DNA from: Nocardioidaceae bacterium
Lineage (GTDB): Bacteria > Actinomycetota > Actinomycetes > Propionibacteriales > Nocardioidaceae
Length of the DNA: 64,000 nt
Assembly (NCBI GenBank): GCA_017744365.1
Contig: JAGIBL010000001.1
Location: forward strand, 803,416-867,415
Reading direction: 5' to 3'
In this document: positions 44,515 to 54,594 of the stretch, piece after piece
Layout: each line of letters opens with the position of its first letter
Numbering within the stretch: position 1 is the stretch's first letter
Notes under the pieces: generated by a model
Databases searched by the model: none
Told to the model about the DNA's origin: nothing
Seen by the model: only the letters and a program-made list of their open reading frames with translations
Position numbers and translations under genes: made by a program

Positions 44515-46248
44515 TCAGTGGCGCAGCGTCTCGCCGTCCACGTCGTGGTGGCCGTCGAACTGGTGCCCGTCGGCAGCGTGGCCCTCGAGCGGAGCCTGGT
44601 GGTCGTGCTCGAGCTCGGCGTGGTGGTGGCCCTCCTCGAGCTTCTCCGCGGTCGGCTTCTGCACGTTGTCCGCGAACCAGGCGTGGGAGGCCTTGGCGCG
44701 CAGCCGGTCCAGGCGAGCCTTCGGGGCCGAGACCCCGTTCGCGTCGGTGCCGTTCGCACCGGTGTACACCACGTCCCGCTGCCGTGCGGTCAGCGTGTAG
44801 GCACGGTCCTCGCTGATCGGCAGGTGCCGCTCGGAGTAGCCGCCCTCGGCGTCGCGCATGATGATGCCGGTCTCGTAGCCGTGCAGCAGCACGTCGTTGT
44901 CGTGGCGCTGCAGCGAGATGCACCAGCGCTTCGCGAGGATGAACACCAGCGGCGGGATCACGAAGATCGCGGCCCTCATGAAGTACGTGATGTGGTTCAG
45001 ATTCAGCTTGAACGTGGTCGCGATGATGTCGTTGCCGCCGGCGGCCCAGAGCAGGCCGTACAGCGAGATCATCGCCGCCAGGAACGCCGTCCGGGTCGGG
45101 GCGTTGCGCGGCCGCTGGAGCAAGTGGTGCTCCCGCTTGTCGCCGGTCACCCACTGCTCGATGAACGGGTAGGCGAGCACGACGCCGAGCAGCGCGATCG
45201 GGGCGATCTGGCCGGGCAGGAAGACGTTCCACGAGATCGTGATCCCGAAGATGTGCGTCTCCCAGCCGGGCATGATGCGCAGCAGACCCTCGGCGATGCC
45301 CATGTACCAGTCGGGCTGCGAGCCCGCGGTCACCTCGGCCGGGTTGTACGGGCCGAAGCGCCACACCGGGTTGATGGTCATCAGTCCGCCCATCAGCGCG
45401 ATCACGCCGAAGACGATGAAGAAGAACCCACCGGCCTTGGCGGCGTACACCGGCATCATCGGGTAGCCGACGACATTCTGCTCGGTACGGCCGGGACCGG
45501 GCCACTGGGTGTGCTTGTGGAAGACGAGCAGCAGCATGTGCGCACCGATGAGCGCGATCAGCAGACCCGGGATCAGCAGCACGTGCGCGATGTAGAGCCG
45601 CGGGATGATCACGTCGCCGGGGAACTCGCCGCCGAACATGAAGAACGACATGTACGAGCCGAGCACCGGGGTTGCCTTCACCAGGCCGTCCGCGATCCGC
45701 AGGCCGGTGCCCGAGAGCAGGTCGTCGGGAAGCGAGTAGCCGGCGAAACCCTCGAGGATGCCGAGCAGCAGCAGCAGGCCGCCGATCAGCCAGTTCAGCT
45801 CACGCGGCTTGCGGAACGCGCCGGTGAGGAAGACGCGCATCAGGTGTACCAGCATCGCGGCGATGAACAGCATCGCTGCCCAGTGGTGCATCTGCCGCAT
45901 GAGCAGACCGCCGCGGACGTCGAAGCTGATGTGCAGCGTGGACGCGTAGGCCTCGGACATCTCGATGCCGCGGAGCTGGTCGTAGGAGCCGTTGTAGACG
46001 ACCTCGCCCATGCTCGGCTTGAACCACAGGGTCAGGAAGACGCCGGTGAGCAGCAGGACCACGAAGCTCCACAGCGCGATCTCGCCGAGCATGAAGGACC
46101 AGTGGTCCGGGAAGACCTTGCGGATCTGCTTCTTGGTGGCGGTGGCGAGGCCCAGGCGCTCGTCGGCCCAGGTGGCCACGGCGCCGGCGGGGTTCGCCTT
46201 CTTGCGAGCGGCGGGGGAGGTGCCGTTGGTCGAGGCAGTGGCGCTCAT
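44515..46248 (-). CDS. qcrB: Cytochrome bc1 complex cytochrome b subunit
   Basis: A 577-residue membrane protein, longer than mitochondrial cytochrome b as usual for actinobacteria. It has eight helices. Heme ligand histidines lie in LLMRQMHHWAAMLFIAAMLVH and YIAHVLLIPGLLIALIGAHM; the quinol site has NPVWRFGPYNPAEV and the PDWYMG motif (actinobacterial PEWY equivalent). The C-terminal 80 residues are a histidine-rich cytoplasmic tail (LEEGHHHAELEHDHQ, DGHQFDGHHDVDGE), which could bind metal. The start overlaps the qcrA stop by four bases. It oxidises menaquinol in the bcc-aa3 supercomplex and is the last gene of ctaE-qcrCAB. Confidence 0.97.
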   Translation of the reverse strand: MSATASTNGTSPAARKKANPAGAVATWADERLGLATATKKQIRKVFPDHWSFMLGEIALWSFVVLLLTGVFLTLWFKPSMGEVVYNGSYDQLRGIEMSEAYASTLHISFDVRGGLLMRQMHHWAAMLFIAAMLVHLMRVFLTGAFRKPRELNWLIGGLLLLLGILEGFAGYSLPDDLLSGTGLRIADGLVKATPVLGSYMSFFMFGGEFPGDVIIPRLYIAHVLLIPGLLIALIGAHMLLLVFHKHTQWPGPGRTEQNVVGYPMMPVYAAKAGGFFFIVFGVIALMGGLMTINPVWRFGPYNPAEVTAGSQPDWYMGIAEGLLRIMPGWETHIFGITISWNVFLPGQIAPIALLGVVLAYPFIEQWVTGDKREHHLLQRPRNAPTRTAFLAAMISLYGLLWAAGGNDIIATTFKLNLNHITYFMRAAIFVIPPLVFILAKRWCISLQRHDNDVLLHGYETGIIMRDAEGGYSERHLPISEDRAYTLTARQRDVVYTGANGTDANGVSAPKARLDRLRAKASHAWFADNVQKPTAEKLEEGHHHAELEHDHQAPLEGHAADGHQFDGHHDVDGETLRH

Positions 46249-47288
46249 GTCAGATCACTCCGATTCCGCTCCCAGTAGCTGGGCCCGACTGGCTCGGTGA
46301 AGTCGCTCGTGGCGATCAGGTAGCCCTCGTCGTCGACGGCCAGCGGCAGCTGCGGCAGGTGCCGGCCGGCCGGGCCGAAGACGACCTTGCCGTTGTCCGC
46401 CAGGTCGAAGGTCGACTGGTGGCACGGGCAGAGCAGGTGGTGGGTCTGCTGCTCCCACAGCGAGATCGGGCAGCCCACGTGGGTGCAGATCTTGGAGTAG
46501 CAGAGGATGCCGTCGACGCCCCAGTTCTCGCGGCCCTTGGCCGGCTTGATGTCGTTGGGGTGCATCCGGACCAGGATCACCGCGGCCTTGGCCTTGGCGG
46601 CCTGCAGCTCGGCGCCGTGGATCTCCGGCTCGCCCTCGGCGTTCTCCTCGAAGAAGATCGCCGGCTCGGCGTTGACCAGCTGGCCGATCACCATGTCGGA
46701 GGGCTTGATCTCGGCACCGTCGACGTCCTGGACGACGCGCATGCCCTTCTTCCAGACGGTGTGCGCCAGCGTGTCGCCAGGCAGCGGGCCCAGGTCGCGC
46801 AGGAACACGATGCCCGGCAGGCCGAGCGTGGCCAGCGCGCCGAGCAGCGAGTTGCGGACCAGCGAGCGGCGGGCGATGCCCGAGTCGGCCAGGCCGGTCT
46901 CGAACGCGGCGACCGCCTCGGTGCGGTCCTCCTCGGGGGAGGAGGCCGAGTGCCGGTACTCGACGATCTCGTGGTCGCTCATCAGCTTGCGCGACCACTG
47001 GATCGCGCCGAAGCCGATGCAGAGCAGCGCGCCGCCGAGCAGGCCGCCGAACGCCACGTTCTGGGCGCCCATGTCGAGGAAGGTGTCGTCACCGTCGATG
47101 GTGAAGTACGCGACGCAGGTGAGCAGCGCGAAGATCGAGGACAGCCCGAAGAGGGTTGCCACCTGGCGCTCGGCGCGCTTCTCGGCGGCCGGGTCGACGT
47201 CGGTGGGACGCGGCAGGTGCTCGGGGAGCCCCGGGTCGGGGATCGGCTCGGCGACCGTGGTCGTGGCGAGCTCGTGCTGGTCGGTCAC
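46245..47288 (-). CDS. qcrA: Rieske iron-sulfur subunit of the bc1 complex
   Basis: A 347-residue protein with three N-terminal membrane helices, a feature of actinobacterial Rieske subunits, and a C-terminal 2Fe-2S domain. Cluster ligands are in SKICTHVGCPISLW and LLCPCHQSTFDLAD. The domain-linking segment and GPAGRHLPQLPLAVDDEGYL complete the fold. GTG at 47288 overlaps the qcrC stop by four bases. It transfers electrons from quinol bound at QcrB to the cytochrome cc of QcrC. The N-terminal tail is acidic and proline-rich. Confidence 0.97.
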   Translation of the reverse strand: MTDQHELATTTVAEPIPDPGLPEHLPRPTDVDPAAEKRAERQVATLFGLSSIFALLTCVAYFTIDGDDTFLDMGAQNVAFGGLLGGALLCIGFGAIQWSRKLMSDHEIVEYRHSASSPEEDRTEAVAAFETGLADSGIARRSLVRNSLLGALATLGLPGIVFLRDLGPLPGDTLAHTVWKKGMRVVQDVDGAEIKPSDMVIGQLVNAEPAIFFEENAEGEPEIHGAELQAAKAKAAVILVRMHPNDIKPAKGRENWGVDGILCYSKICTHVGCPISLWEQQTHHLLCPCHQSTFDLADNGKVVFGPAGRHLPQLPLAVDDEGYLIATSDFTEPVGPSYWERNRSDLT

Positions 47289-48145
47289 GCGACGTCACCC
47301 TTCTTGGTCTTCTTGGAACGCGCGGTCTGCGAGGTGATCCAGATGCCGGCACCCACGACGACGGCGAGGGTCAGCCAGGCGAACATGCCCTCGGCCACCG
47401 GTCCGATCGAGCCGAGGGTGAAGCCGCCGTACGACGGGGTGTCCTCGTTCTTCTTCAGGTAGCTGATGATGTCCTGCTTGTCCTGCGGGGAGAGCACCTC
47501 GTTGGAGAAGACCGGCATCTGCTGCGGGCCGGTCAGCATCGCCTCGAACAGGTGCTTCTCGGAGACGCCGACCAGCGAGGGCGCGAACTTGCCCTGGGGC
47601 AGGGCGCCGCCGCTGCCGGCGAAGTTGTGGCACGCGGTGCAGTTGGTGCGGAAGAACTCGCCACCGCGGGAGACGGCCTCCGGGTCGTCGGTCTTGGCCT
47701 CGTACTCGTCCGCGGCCGGGACCGAGGGGCCCGGGGCGAGGGAGGCGACGAACGCGCCCAGCGCGTCGATCTCGTCCTGGGTGTAGACCACGCGCTTGCG
47801 CAGCGCCTGCGAGCCCGGCTGGGCCATCGGCATCCGGCCGGTGCCGACCTGGAAGTCCACCGCGGCGGCGCCGACGCCGGCCAGCGACGGGCCGTACTGG
47901 TTGCCGCGCTCGGTGAGGATGCCCTCGCCGTTCTTGCCGTGGCAGGAGGCGCAGCCGACCAGGAAGAGCGCCTTGCCCTTCGCGATCTCCGAGGTGCTGT
48001 CGGCGGTCTTCTCGGCACTGGCCGGGGAGAGGGCCACGTAGAGCCCGCCGGTGGTCAGCAGGGCGACCAGCAGCACGGCCGGGCCGGCGAAGCGGCTGCG
48101 CCGGTGAGCGGAGAGCCGAGCTGAGATCTTGCGTGTGAGTCGCAC
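47285..48145 (-). CDS. qcrC: Diheme cytochrome c subunit of the bc1 complex
   Basis: A 286-residue membrane-anchored protein with an N-terminal uncleaved signal anchor (FAGPAVLLVALLTTGGLYVAL), two heme c domains (CASCH about residues 65-69 and CTACH about residues 168-172, with methionine ligands plausible in GRMPMAQPG and QQMPVFSNE) and a C-terminal membrane helix (WLTLAVVVGAGIWIT). The two hemes replace soluble cytochrome c and pass electrons directly to CuA of CtaC. The start is GTG at 48145. The stop is coupled to qcrA. Confidence 0.97.
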   Translation of the reverse strand: MRLTRKISARLSAHRRSRFAGPAVLLVALLTTGGLYVALSPASAEKTADSTSEIAKGKALFLVGCASCHGKNGEGILTERGNQYGPSLAGVGAAAVDFQVGTGRMPMAQPGSQALRKRVVYTQDEIDALGAFVASLAPGPSVPAADEYEAKTDDPEAVSRGGEFFRTNCTACHNFAGSGGALPQGKFAPSLVGVSEKHLFEAMLTGPQQMPVFSNEVLSPQDKQDIISYLKKNEDTPSYGGFTLGSIGPVAEGMFAWLTLAVVVGAGIWITSQTARSKKTKKGDVA

Positions 48146-48167
48146 ACCAGGTCCTATCGGTTCAGGC

Positions 48168-48809
48168 TTACTTGAGGAGGTAGATGGTCGCGAAGAGGCC
48201 GATCCAGACCACGTCGACGAAGTGCCAGTAGTAGGAGACGACGATCGCGGTGACGGCCTGCTCGTGGGTGAACCGGCGCGCCACGAAGGTGCGGCCGAGG
48301 ACGAACAGGAAGGCGATCAGGCCACCGGTCACGTGCAGGCCGTGGAAGCCGGTGGTCAGGTAGAACATCGTCCCGTACGACGACGCGGGGATGGTGATGC
48401 CCTCGTGGACCAGCTCGGTGTACTCGAACGCCTGACCGCCGATGAAGATCGCGCCCATGATGTAGGTGAGCACGAACCACTCGCGCAGACCCCACTGCTT
48501 GAGGTTCAGCAGGCCGCCGGTGCGGCCGACGATGCCCTTCTCCGCCGCGAACACGCCCATCTGGCAGGTGACGGACGAGAGCACCAGGATGGTGGTGTTG
48601 ACCGAGGAGAACGGCACGTTCAGCTTCTCGGTCGACTGCGCCCACAGCTCCGGGCTCACCGCGCGGATGGTGAAGTAGCTGGCGAACAGCGCCGCGAAGA
48701 ACATCAGCTCGCTGGAGAGCCAGATGATCGTGCCGACGCTGACCATGCTCGGCCGGTCGTGGTGCCCGTGCAGACGGGATGCTGGGATCACAGAGGTTGC
48801 TGTCGCCAC
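48168..48809 (-). CDS. ctaE: Cytochrome c oxidase subunit III
   Basis: A 213-residue membrane protein with five helices beginning [20 protein letters not shown], the actinobacterial subunit III start. Later segments are [20 protein letters not shown] and [16 protein letters not shown], both family hallmarks. It stabilises the oxidase core. GTG at 48809 is chosen because the N-terminus [17 protein letters not shown] is family-like and CATAAT lies six bases upstream. It heads the ctaE-qcrC-qcrA-qcrB operon, the standard actinobacterial order, while ctaC, ctaD and ctaF are in a separate operon 9 kb away. Confidence 0.95.
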   Translation of the reverse strand: MATATSVIPASRLHGHHDRPSMVSVGTIIWLSSELMFFAALFASYFTIRAVSPELWAQSTEKLNVPFSSVNTTILVLSSVTCQMGVFAAEKGIVGRTGGLLNLKQWGLREWFVLTYIMGAIFIGGQAFEYTELVHEGITIPASSYGTMFYLTTGFHGLHVTGGLIAFLFVLGRTFVARRFTHEQAVTAIVVSYYWHFVDVVWIGLFATIYLLK

Positions 48810-48815
48810 GCGGCC

Positions 48816-48821
48816 ATTATG
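48816..48821 (-). promoter_or_regulatory. -10 box of ctaE, leaderless
   Basis: CATAAT on the minus strand ends six bases before the GTG at 48809. No Shine-Dalgarno sequence is present. Confidence 0.45.
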
Positions 48822-48891
48822 TCGGTACGGCTCGGTGGTGCCACCCCGACCCCCGGTTTTGGTCGGCCGTGTCGGCGGGGGTGATCGGAGG

Positions 48892-48909
48892 GGGTGGCAC
48901 GTGTCACCC
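48892..48909. promoter_or_regulatory. Palindrome in the divergent ctaE/ctaG region
   Basis: GGGTGGCACGTGTCACCC is an 18-base palindrome with one mismatched pair and CACGTG at its centre. It is about 80 bases from the ctaE start and 51 from the ctaG start, so it could control either gene. A related GGTGGTGCCACC lies near 48833. Confidence 0.45.
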
Positions 48910-48947
48910 GGAAGCGCCCCGTTCGCGGGGTTTCGCGGCCTCGTCCC

Positions 48948-48953
48948 TAGGCT
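48948..48953 (+). promoter_or_regulatory. -10 box of ctaG, leaderless
   Basis: TAGGCT fits TANNNT and ends six bases before the GTG at 48960. Confidence 0.5.
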
Positions 48954-48959
48954 GTCAGG

Positions 48960-49877
48960 GTGCTGGTAACGCTGGCTTCGACCCCCGATCTGCCGCGGTT
49001 CACGGCCTCCACCTTCTTCACCGGGTGGGGCCTGGACCCGCTGGCGTTCGTGGTCACGGTCTGGGTGGCCGGTTTGTACCTTTTCGGGGTCTGGACGCTG
49101 CGCCGGCGCGGTGACTCCTGGCCGCTGGGCCGGACGCTGGCCTTCGTCGCCGGGGGGATGGGCTCCTTCTACGTGGCCACGTCCTCGGGGCTCGGCCGGT
49201 ACGACACCACGCTGCTGAGCGTGCACATGGTCCAGCACATGGCGCTCTCGATGCTGGTGCCGCTCTTCCTGGCGCTGGGCGCCCCGGTGACGCTGGCGCT
49301 GCGCACGCTGCCCGCGCTCCCGCGCCGCTGGCTGCTCGCGGTGCTGCACTCCTGGGTCGCCAAGGTGCTCAGCTTCCCGCCGCTGACGCTGGCGCTCTAC
49401 GTGCTCAGCCCGTGGGCGCTGTACTTCTCCGGCTGGTACGGCGCCTCGCTGCACTCGACGTTCGTGCACGAGATGATGCACGTCCACCTGGTGCTGGTCG
49501 GGTCGCTGTTCTTCTGGCCGCTGGTCGGCGTCGACCCGCTGCCGGGCCGGGTGGCCTATCCGTTCCGGGTGCTGCTGGCGGTGCTGACGCTGCCGTTCCA
49601 CGCGTTCCTGGGCATCACGATCATGAACCAGACCGACCTGCTCGGCGGGGACTGGTACCCGAGCCTGCACGCGACGATGCCGTGGCTGCCCGACCCGCTC
49701 GACGACCAGCACCTGGCCGGCGGCATCCTCTGGGGGTCGGGCGACCTGGTCGGCCTGGTCATCTTCGGGGTGCTGTTCGTGCAGTGGGTGCGCTCGTCGA
49801 TGAAGGAGGCCGAGCGAGAGGACCGGCGGCTGGACCGGCTGGAGCGGACGCAGCAGGGCAGTGCCGGCGGCCAGTGA
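48960..49877 (+). CDS. ctaG: Cytochrome c oxidase assembly protein, CtaG/caa3 type
   Basis: A 305-residue membrane protein with about seven helices. The conserved features are [40 protein letters not shown] and [20 protein letters not shown] followed by [19 protein letters not shown]. The histidines and methionines probably bind copper for insertion into the oxidase CuB site. The cytoplasmic C-terminus is charged ([17 protein letters not shown]). The GTG start at 48960 fits the TAGGCT box. It is divergent from ctaE, in keeping with a role in building the oxidase encoded nearby. Confidence 0.93.
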   Translation: MLVTLASTPDLPRFTASTFFTGWGLDPLAFVVTVWVAGLYLFGVWTLRRRGDSWPLGRTLAFVAGGMGSFYVATSSGLGRYDTTLLSVHMVQHMALSMLVPLFLALGAPVTLALRTLPALPRRWLLAVLHSWVAKVLSFPPLTLALYVLSPWALYFSGWYGASLHSTFVHEMMHVHLVLVGSLFFWPLVGVDPLPGRVAYPFRVLLAVLTLPFHAFLGITIMNQTDLLGGDWYPSLHATMPWLPDPLDDQHLAGGILWGSGDLVGLVIFGVLFVQWVRSSMKEAEREDRRLDRLERTQQGSAGGQ

Positions 49878-49878
49878 G

Positions 49879-49884
49879 TAGCAT
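49879..49884 (+). promoter_or_regulatory. -10 box of the receiver-like gene, leaderless
   Basis: TAGCAT fits TANNNT, lies at the end of ctaG and ends seven bases before the GTG at 49892. It supports that start over the GTG at 49874. Confidence 0.45.
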
Positions 49885-49891
49885 CACCCGC

Positions 49892-50299
49892 GTGACTGCG
49901 AACTCCACGCTGAAGGTCCTGGTCTACAGCGACGACTCCGACGTACGGCAGCAGGTGATCCTCGGGCTGGGCAAGCGCGTCCACCCCGACCTGCCCGAGC
50001 TGGAGTACGTCGAGGTCGCGACCGAGCCGGTGGTCTGGCAGCAGCTCGACGCGGGTGGGATCGACCTGGCCATCCTGGACGGCGAGGCCACCCCGGCCGG
50101 CGGCCTGGGCGTGGCCCGGCAGATGAAGGACGAGATCTACCAGGCGCCGCCCGCGCTGGTGCTGACCGGCCGGCCGCAGGACAACTGGCTGGCCACCTGG
50201 TCGCGCGCGGACGCCGCCGTCTCGCACCCGCTGGACCCGATCGAGCTCGCCGAGGCCGTCACCCGGCTGCTGCGCTCGCGGGTCCCGGCCACGAGCTGA
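49892..50299 (+). CDS. Stand-alone receiver-like protein
   Basis: A 135-residue protein with the receiver (CheY-like) fold: strand 1 [14 protein letters not shown] with the acidic pair, strand 3 [14 protein letters not shown] with the phospho-acceptor-like aspartate, strand 4 [13 protein letters not shown] with the switch threonine. Strand 5, where receivers have a conserved lysine, reads [12 protein letters not shown], so the lysine is replaced by histidine. There is no output domain. Such proteins sit beside ctaG/ctaE in other actinobacteria; the function is unknown. GTG at 49874, overlapping the ctaG stop, is an alternative start adding six residues. Confidence 0.8.
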   Translation: MTANSTLKVLVYSDDSDVRQQVILGLGKRVHPDLPELEYVEVATEPVVWQQLDAGGIDLAILDGEATPAGGLGVARQMKDEIYQAPPALVLTGRPQDNWLATWSRADAAVSHPLDPIELAEAVTRLLRSRVPATS

Positions 50300-50307
50300 G
50301 GCTCGGC

Positions 50308-51335
<1,028 letters not shown>

Positions 51336-51339
<4 letters not shown>

Positions 51340-51956
51340 GTCAGCTCCAGCTCGAAGCGGCCGTCCGCGCGCGGGCTGAAGCCGAGACGCTGGTAGTACG
51401 GCGCCACCATCCGTGCCGGGGTGACCACGCGGGTGAAGCCGTGCTCCTGGAGCGCGCCGCTGTGCCGCCAGACGAACTCGCCGGGGGAGAAGTCCCGGAA
51501 GCGCGGGGTGACGTAGTCCAGCTGCACCTCGGCCACCCCGTCCCCGGCGTCGTGGATCAGCACCACGCCGACCGTCTCGTCGCCGCGCAGTACCAGGAAC
51601 GCCGCACTGCCCTCGGCGGCCCCGTCGAAGGTCAGGTCCGGCTGGTAGCGCAGGATGTCCGCCTCGTGCACGCGGAGCACGTGGCGCAGGTAGTCGTCCT
51701 CGGGCCCGACCTCGAGGACCGTGTACGCCTCCTGGTCGTGCCGGGTCCGGACCAGGTTCCGGATGTGCCACAGGTTGATGAGGCTCAGGGCGATGTTCAT
51801 CGCCACCAGCGGCCAGATCTCCAGCGCGATGTTGAACCCGGTGAGGACGAGGCAGGCGGCCAGGTTGAAGACCCGGAACCGGAGCACCCGGGTCTGCATC
51901 ACCGAGTAGATCAGCAGCGCCGAGCCGAGCCAGCCGACGAGATCGAGCCAGGACAT
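51336..51956 (-). CDS. Membrane-anchored acetyltransferase-like protein (YgjV-like plus GNAT-like)
   Basis: A 206-residue protein of two parts. Residues about 1-65 form three membrane helices: [40 protein letters not shown], then [20 protein letters not shown], a YgjV-like or inner-membrane motif. Residues about 80-205 resemble a small GNAT fold: [20 protein letters not shown], then [20 protein letters not shown] and [20 protein letters not shown], the last being the tail of GNAT proteins. A classical acetyl-CoA loop is not obvious. The substrate is unknown. The stop overlaps the trpD stop on the other strand. Confidence 0.8.
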
Positions 51957-51981
51957 GGCCCGAGGCTAGGTCATCGGCAGG

Positions 51982-52764
51982 TCAGCGGGCTCGCGCCACG
52001 GCGGCGCTGTTGCGGTCGACCCGGCGCTTGGCGAGCCAGAGGGCGAGACGTCCTGGCCAGCGCAGCACCAGGTAGGCGCGAGCCGCGAGCGGATGCATGT
52101 ACCTCATCCGCAGTCGATCACTCTCCTCCATCGAGACGCTCTCGCCCTGCACGGTCGCCGAGTCGGCGTGCCAGCGGAACGACGCCAATGTGGCCGGGAT
52201 CGCCACCAGGCGACCGCGACGTCGCAGGCGCAGAAACAGGTCGAGGTCCATCGCGAGCCGGACCGACTCGTCGAGGGCGCCCACCGCCATGACGGCGTCG
52301 TAGCGCATCAGGCTGCCCGGCTGCGGGACCAGGTTCGGGCCCCAGCCGAGGATCCAGGCCGCCAGCCGTCCCGCGCGGCTGCGGAAGACCACCTCGCCGC
52401 GCTCGTCGATGTAGTCGCACCAGCCGAAGGCCATCACCGCGTCCGGGCGCTGGTCCAGCAGGCTCGTGGTCCGCTGCAGCGAGCCCAGGCTGAGCAGGTC
52501 GTCGTCACCGAGCCAGGCCGCGTACGTCGTACCCGGCCGTGCCGCGGCGAGACCCGCGTTGAGCGCTCCGGAGAGCCCGCCCCGCCCGGGGTCGGCCACG
52601 AAGCGGGCTTCGTACTGCTCGGCGACAGCCTCGACACCTGTCCCGGGAGGGGCCACCAGCACGATGTCGATGTCGCCTACCTGCTGGGAGGCGATCGAGT
52701 CCAGGCAGAGCCGGAGCAGGTCGGGCCGCCGACCCAGGGTCGGCACGATCATCAGGATGCCCAT
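51982..52764 (-). CDS. Family 2 glycosyltransferase
   Basis: A 260-residue GT-A fold transferase: MGILMIVPTLGRRPDLLRLC, ADPGRGGLSGALNAGLAAAR, and the metal-binding YAAWLGDDDLLSLGSLQRTT (DDD motif). Further on, VGALDESVRLAMDLDLFLRL is the acceptor-side motif of GT2 enzymes. It ends with a basic, tryptophan-rich tail that could sit on the membrane (WPGRLALWLAKRRVDRN). The start at 52764 overlaps the DUF2142 gene by 13 bases, making it the last of a four-gene operon for surface glycan assembly. The sugar is unknown. Confidence 0.93.
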   Translation of the reverse strand: MGILMIVPTLGRRPDLLRLCLDSIASQQVGDIDIVLVAPPGTGVEAVAEQYEARFVADPGRGGLSGALNAGLAAARPGTTYAAWLGDDDLLSLGSLQRTTSLLDQRPDAVMAFGWCDYIDERGEVVFRSRAGRLAAWILGWGPNLVPQPGSLMRYDAVMAVGALDESVRLAMDLDLFLRLRRRGRLVAIPATLASFRWHADSATVQGESVSMEESDRLRMRYMHPLAARAYLVLRWPGRLALWLAKRRVDRNSAAVARAR

Positions 52765-54224
52765 GAGACCGTCTCCGGCTCCTGGACGGTTCTCGGCGCG
52801 TCTTCGTCGAAGGCACCCAGTCCCCACGGTGCGCAACAGCCAGCGATCGCGAGCAGGGCGAGCAGAACAAGTTCCCAGGGGCTGCCGCCGAGCGCAGGGT
52901 TGCCTCCGAGTCCGTCGCCCGCCTCGCGATGGGCGACCCAGACCACGCTCGTCGCGACCGCGACGGTGGTCATCGCGACGACCGTGTGCACCAGGATCCG
53001 TCGCGGCGGGCGGGAGACCTGGGGAATCGCCAGGAGCATCACGACGAGTACACCCATCCACAGCGGCAGGCTGTACCGCCCCTGCCAGACCGGGCCCTGA
53101 TGCGGGTAGGCGATCACGGTCAGCGTCGTGGGTACGACCACCAACATGGCCAACAGCAGGCCCAGGGCCAGGCGCAGACGCGGCCGTGCGACGCGCGCGG
53201 TCCACATCAGGGCGGCCAACAGGAGCACCGCCCACAGCGCGTACACGAAAACCGGTGGATGCTCGTTCCGGGTGGGGTAAGCAGCGATCGCCTGGAGCGC
53301 CCAGAGGAACTGGAGACCGAACAGCTCGCCGATCGCCGCGTGCCCCTGGTCCTGGGCCGGACCGAGCGCGTTGGTGCTGGCGTGACGCACCCAGACCACC
53401 GAGAGCAGGACCGCGAACATCACAACAGAGCCGGCCGTGGTCCAGGTGCGCAGATCGGTGCGGAGGGCAGTGAACCACTGCTGCCTAGGAACCAGTACCA
53501 GGGCCGTGACCCCCGTCAGCGCCAGCCACATCGGGCCGGTCGTGTGGGTGGCTGTCAGGGCGACCGCACCGATGGTGGCGGGGAGAGCCAGCTGGCCTCG
53601 ACGTTCGTACGTACGGGTGAAGGCAGCGATCGACGCCCAAAGGAGTGCCGCACCGGCGTAGGTGAGCCCGTTGGGGCTGGCGATCGAGGTCGAGTAGACC
53701 AGGACGGGCGTGATCCCGATCGTGAAGATGAGGGCGACCCAAGATGGCCCGCTGCACCGGACCAGCAGTGCTGCCGACCAGGCCAGCAGCAGCGCGCACA
53801 GGAGCGCCGTCACCGCGCGCATGACGTAGTCGGCGGCGGCGCCGTCGAACGGACGAGCGATCGTGCCGACGATCAGGTAGTACGCCGGGTTGTACCTGCT
53901 CGCTGCCGTGGCGATCCGCTGCTGGTGAGGATCGGACGCGGGTGTGCCGACGCAGTTGGCCGCCTCGGTGTAGTTGTATCGTTGGCACTCGCTGCGAGCT
54001 GCCCGGACGATGTTGGCCGGGATCGTGACAAGGCCGCCACGACCCTCAGTCGGCGGGCCATCGTCGAGCCATTGCCAGCGCGCGACCGCGGTGGCTTTGT
54101 ACACGTGGTCGAACTCGTCGATACCGCGGAAGGCCGGCAGTGCCAAGATCCACGCCGCCTGGACCAGCAGCAAACCGACGAGCGTGCCGCCGAAGATCCG
54201 GCGGGCGCTGGGCTCAGGACGCAC
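52752..54224 (-). CDS. DUF2142 polytopic membrane protein, possible glycosyltransferase
   Basis: A 490-residue protein with about 12 membrane helices. The first exported loop has ILALPAFRGIDEFDHVYKAT with the acidic ED/DE pair near a helix end, which resembles GT-C type transferases that use polyprenyl-linked sugars. It matches DUF2142, common in actinobacterial and firmicute polysaccharide clusters. GTG at 54224 is preferred because GGGGAGGAAC precedes it at ideal distance; an ATG at 54299 would overlap the upstream gene by 86 bases. It overlaps DUF2304 by 11 bases and the GT2 gene by 13, so the operon is coupled. Exact activity is inferred. Confidence 0.85.
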   Translation of the reverse strand: MRPEPSARRIFGGTLVGLLLVQAAWILALPAFRGIDEFDHVYKATAVARWQWLDDGPPTEGRGGLVTIPANIVRAARSECQRYNYTEAANCVGTPASDPHQQRIATAASRYNPAYYLIVGTIARPFDGAAADYVMRAVTALLCALLLAWSAALLVRCSGPSWVALIFTIGITPVLVYSTSIASPNGLTYAGAALLWASIAAFTRTYERRGQLALPATIGAVALTATHTTGPMWLALTGVTALVLVPRQQWFTALRTDLRTWTTAGSVVMFAVLLSVVWVRHASTNALGPAQDQGHAAIGELFGLQFLWALQAIAAYPTRNEHPPVFVYALWAVLLLAALMWTARVARPRLRLALGLLLAMLVVVPTTLTVIAYPHQGPVWQGRYSLPLWMGVLVVMLLAIPQVSRPPRRILVHTVVAMTTVAVATSVVWVAHREAGDGLGGNPALGGSPWELVLLALLAIAGCCAPWGLGAFDEDAPRTVQEPETVSWAS

Positions 54225-54594
54225 GTTCCTCCCCGTTCGGCCGAACGTCCGCGCTGTCGTCCCGCACAGGCCCCGCAGTATCGCGAAGAGCCAGCTCACG
54301 CACCAGCATCGTCACCGTGCGCTCGAGCCGGTGGATGCGCTGGCTGGTCGCGACCGCCGAGTAGATGAAAACCATCACCAGGACGTACAGCACCAGGTCG
54401 GTGCCGCGGCCCACGCCGATGGCGTTGGCGACGCGGGTGGTCAGCAGCGGCCAGAGCACGGCGATGATCCCGAGCACGACCACCGTCAGGCCGGCCAGCC
54501 GGCGCAGCAGCAGGTGATGGCCGGCGCCGCGGTCGCGCAGCACGAGCACGCCGAAGCCCAGCGCTCCGGTGATGAGCAGGATCTTGATGATCAT
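54214..54594 (-). CDS. DUF2304 small membrane protein
   Basis: A 126-residue membrane protein with three helices (about residues 2-20, 33-53 and 64-82: IIKILLITGALGFGVLVLRD, LAGLTVVVLGIIAVLWPLL, VLYVLVMVFIYSAVATSQRI) and a charged coiled-coil-like C-terminus (HRLERTVTMLVRELALRD). This is the DUF2304 layout, a family found next to dolichol-phosphate-mannose-synthase-like GT2 genes, as here, and thought to assist them. It is coupled on both sides: ATGA with the GT2 gene upstream and an 11-base overlap downstream. Confidence 0.88.
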   Translation of the reverse strand: MIIKILLITGALGFGVLVLRDRGAGHHLLLRRLAGLTVVVLGIIAVLWPLLTTRVANAIGVGRGTDLVLYVLVMVFIYSAVATSQRIHRLERTVTMLVRELALRDTAGPVRDDSADVRPNGEERAS

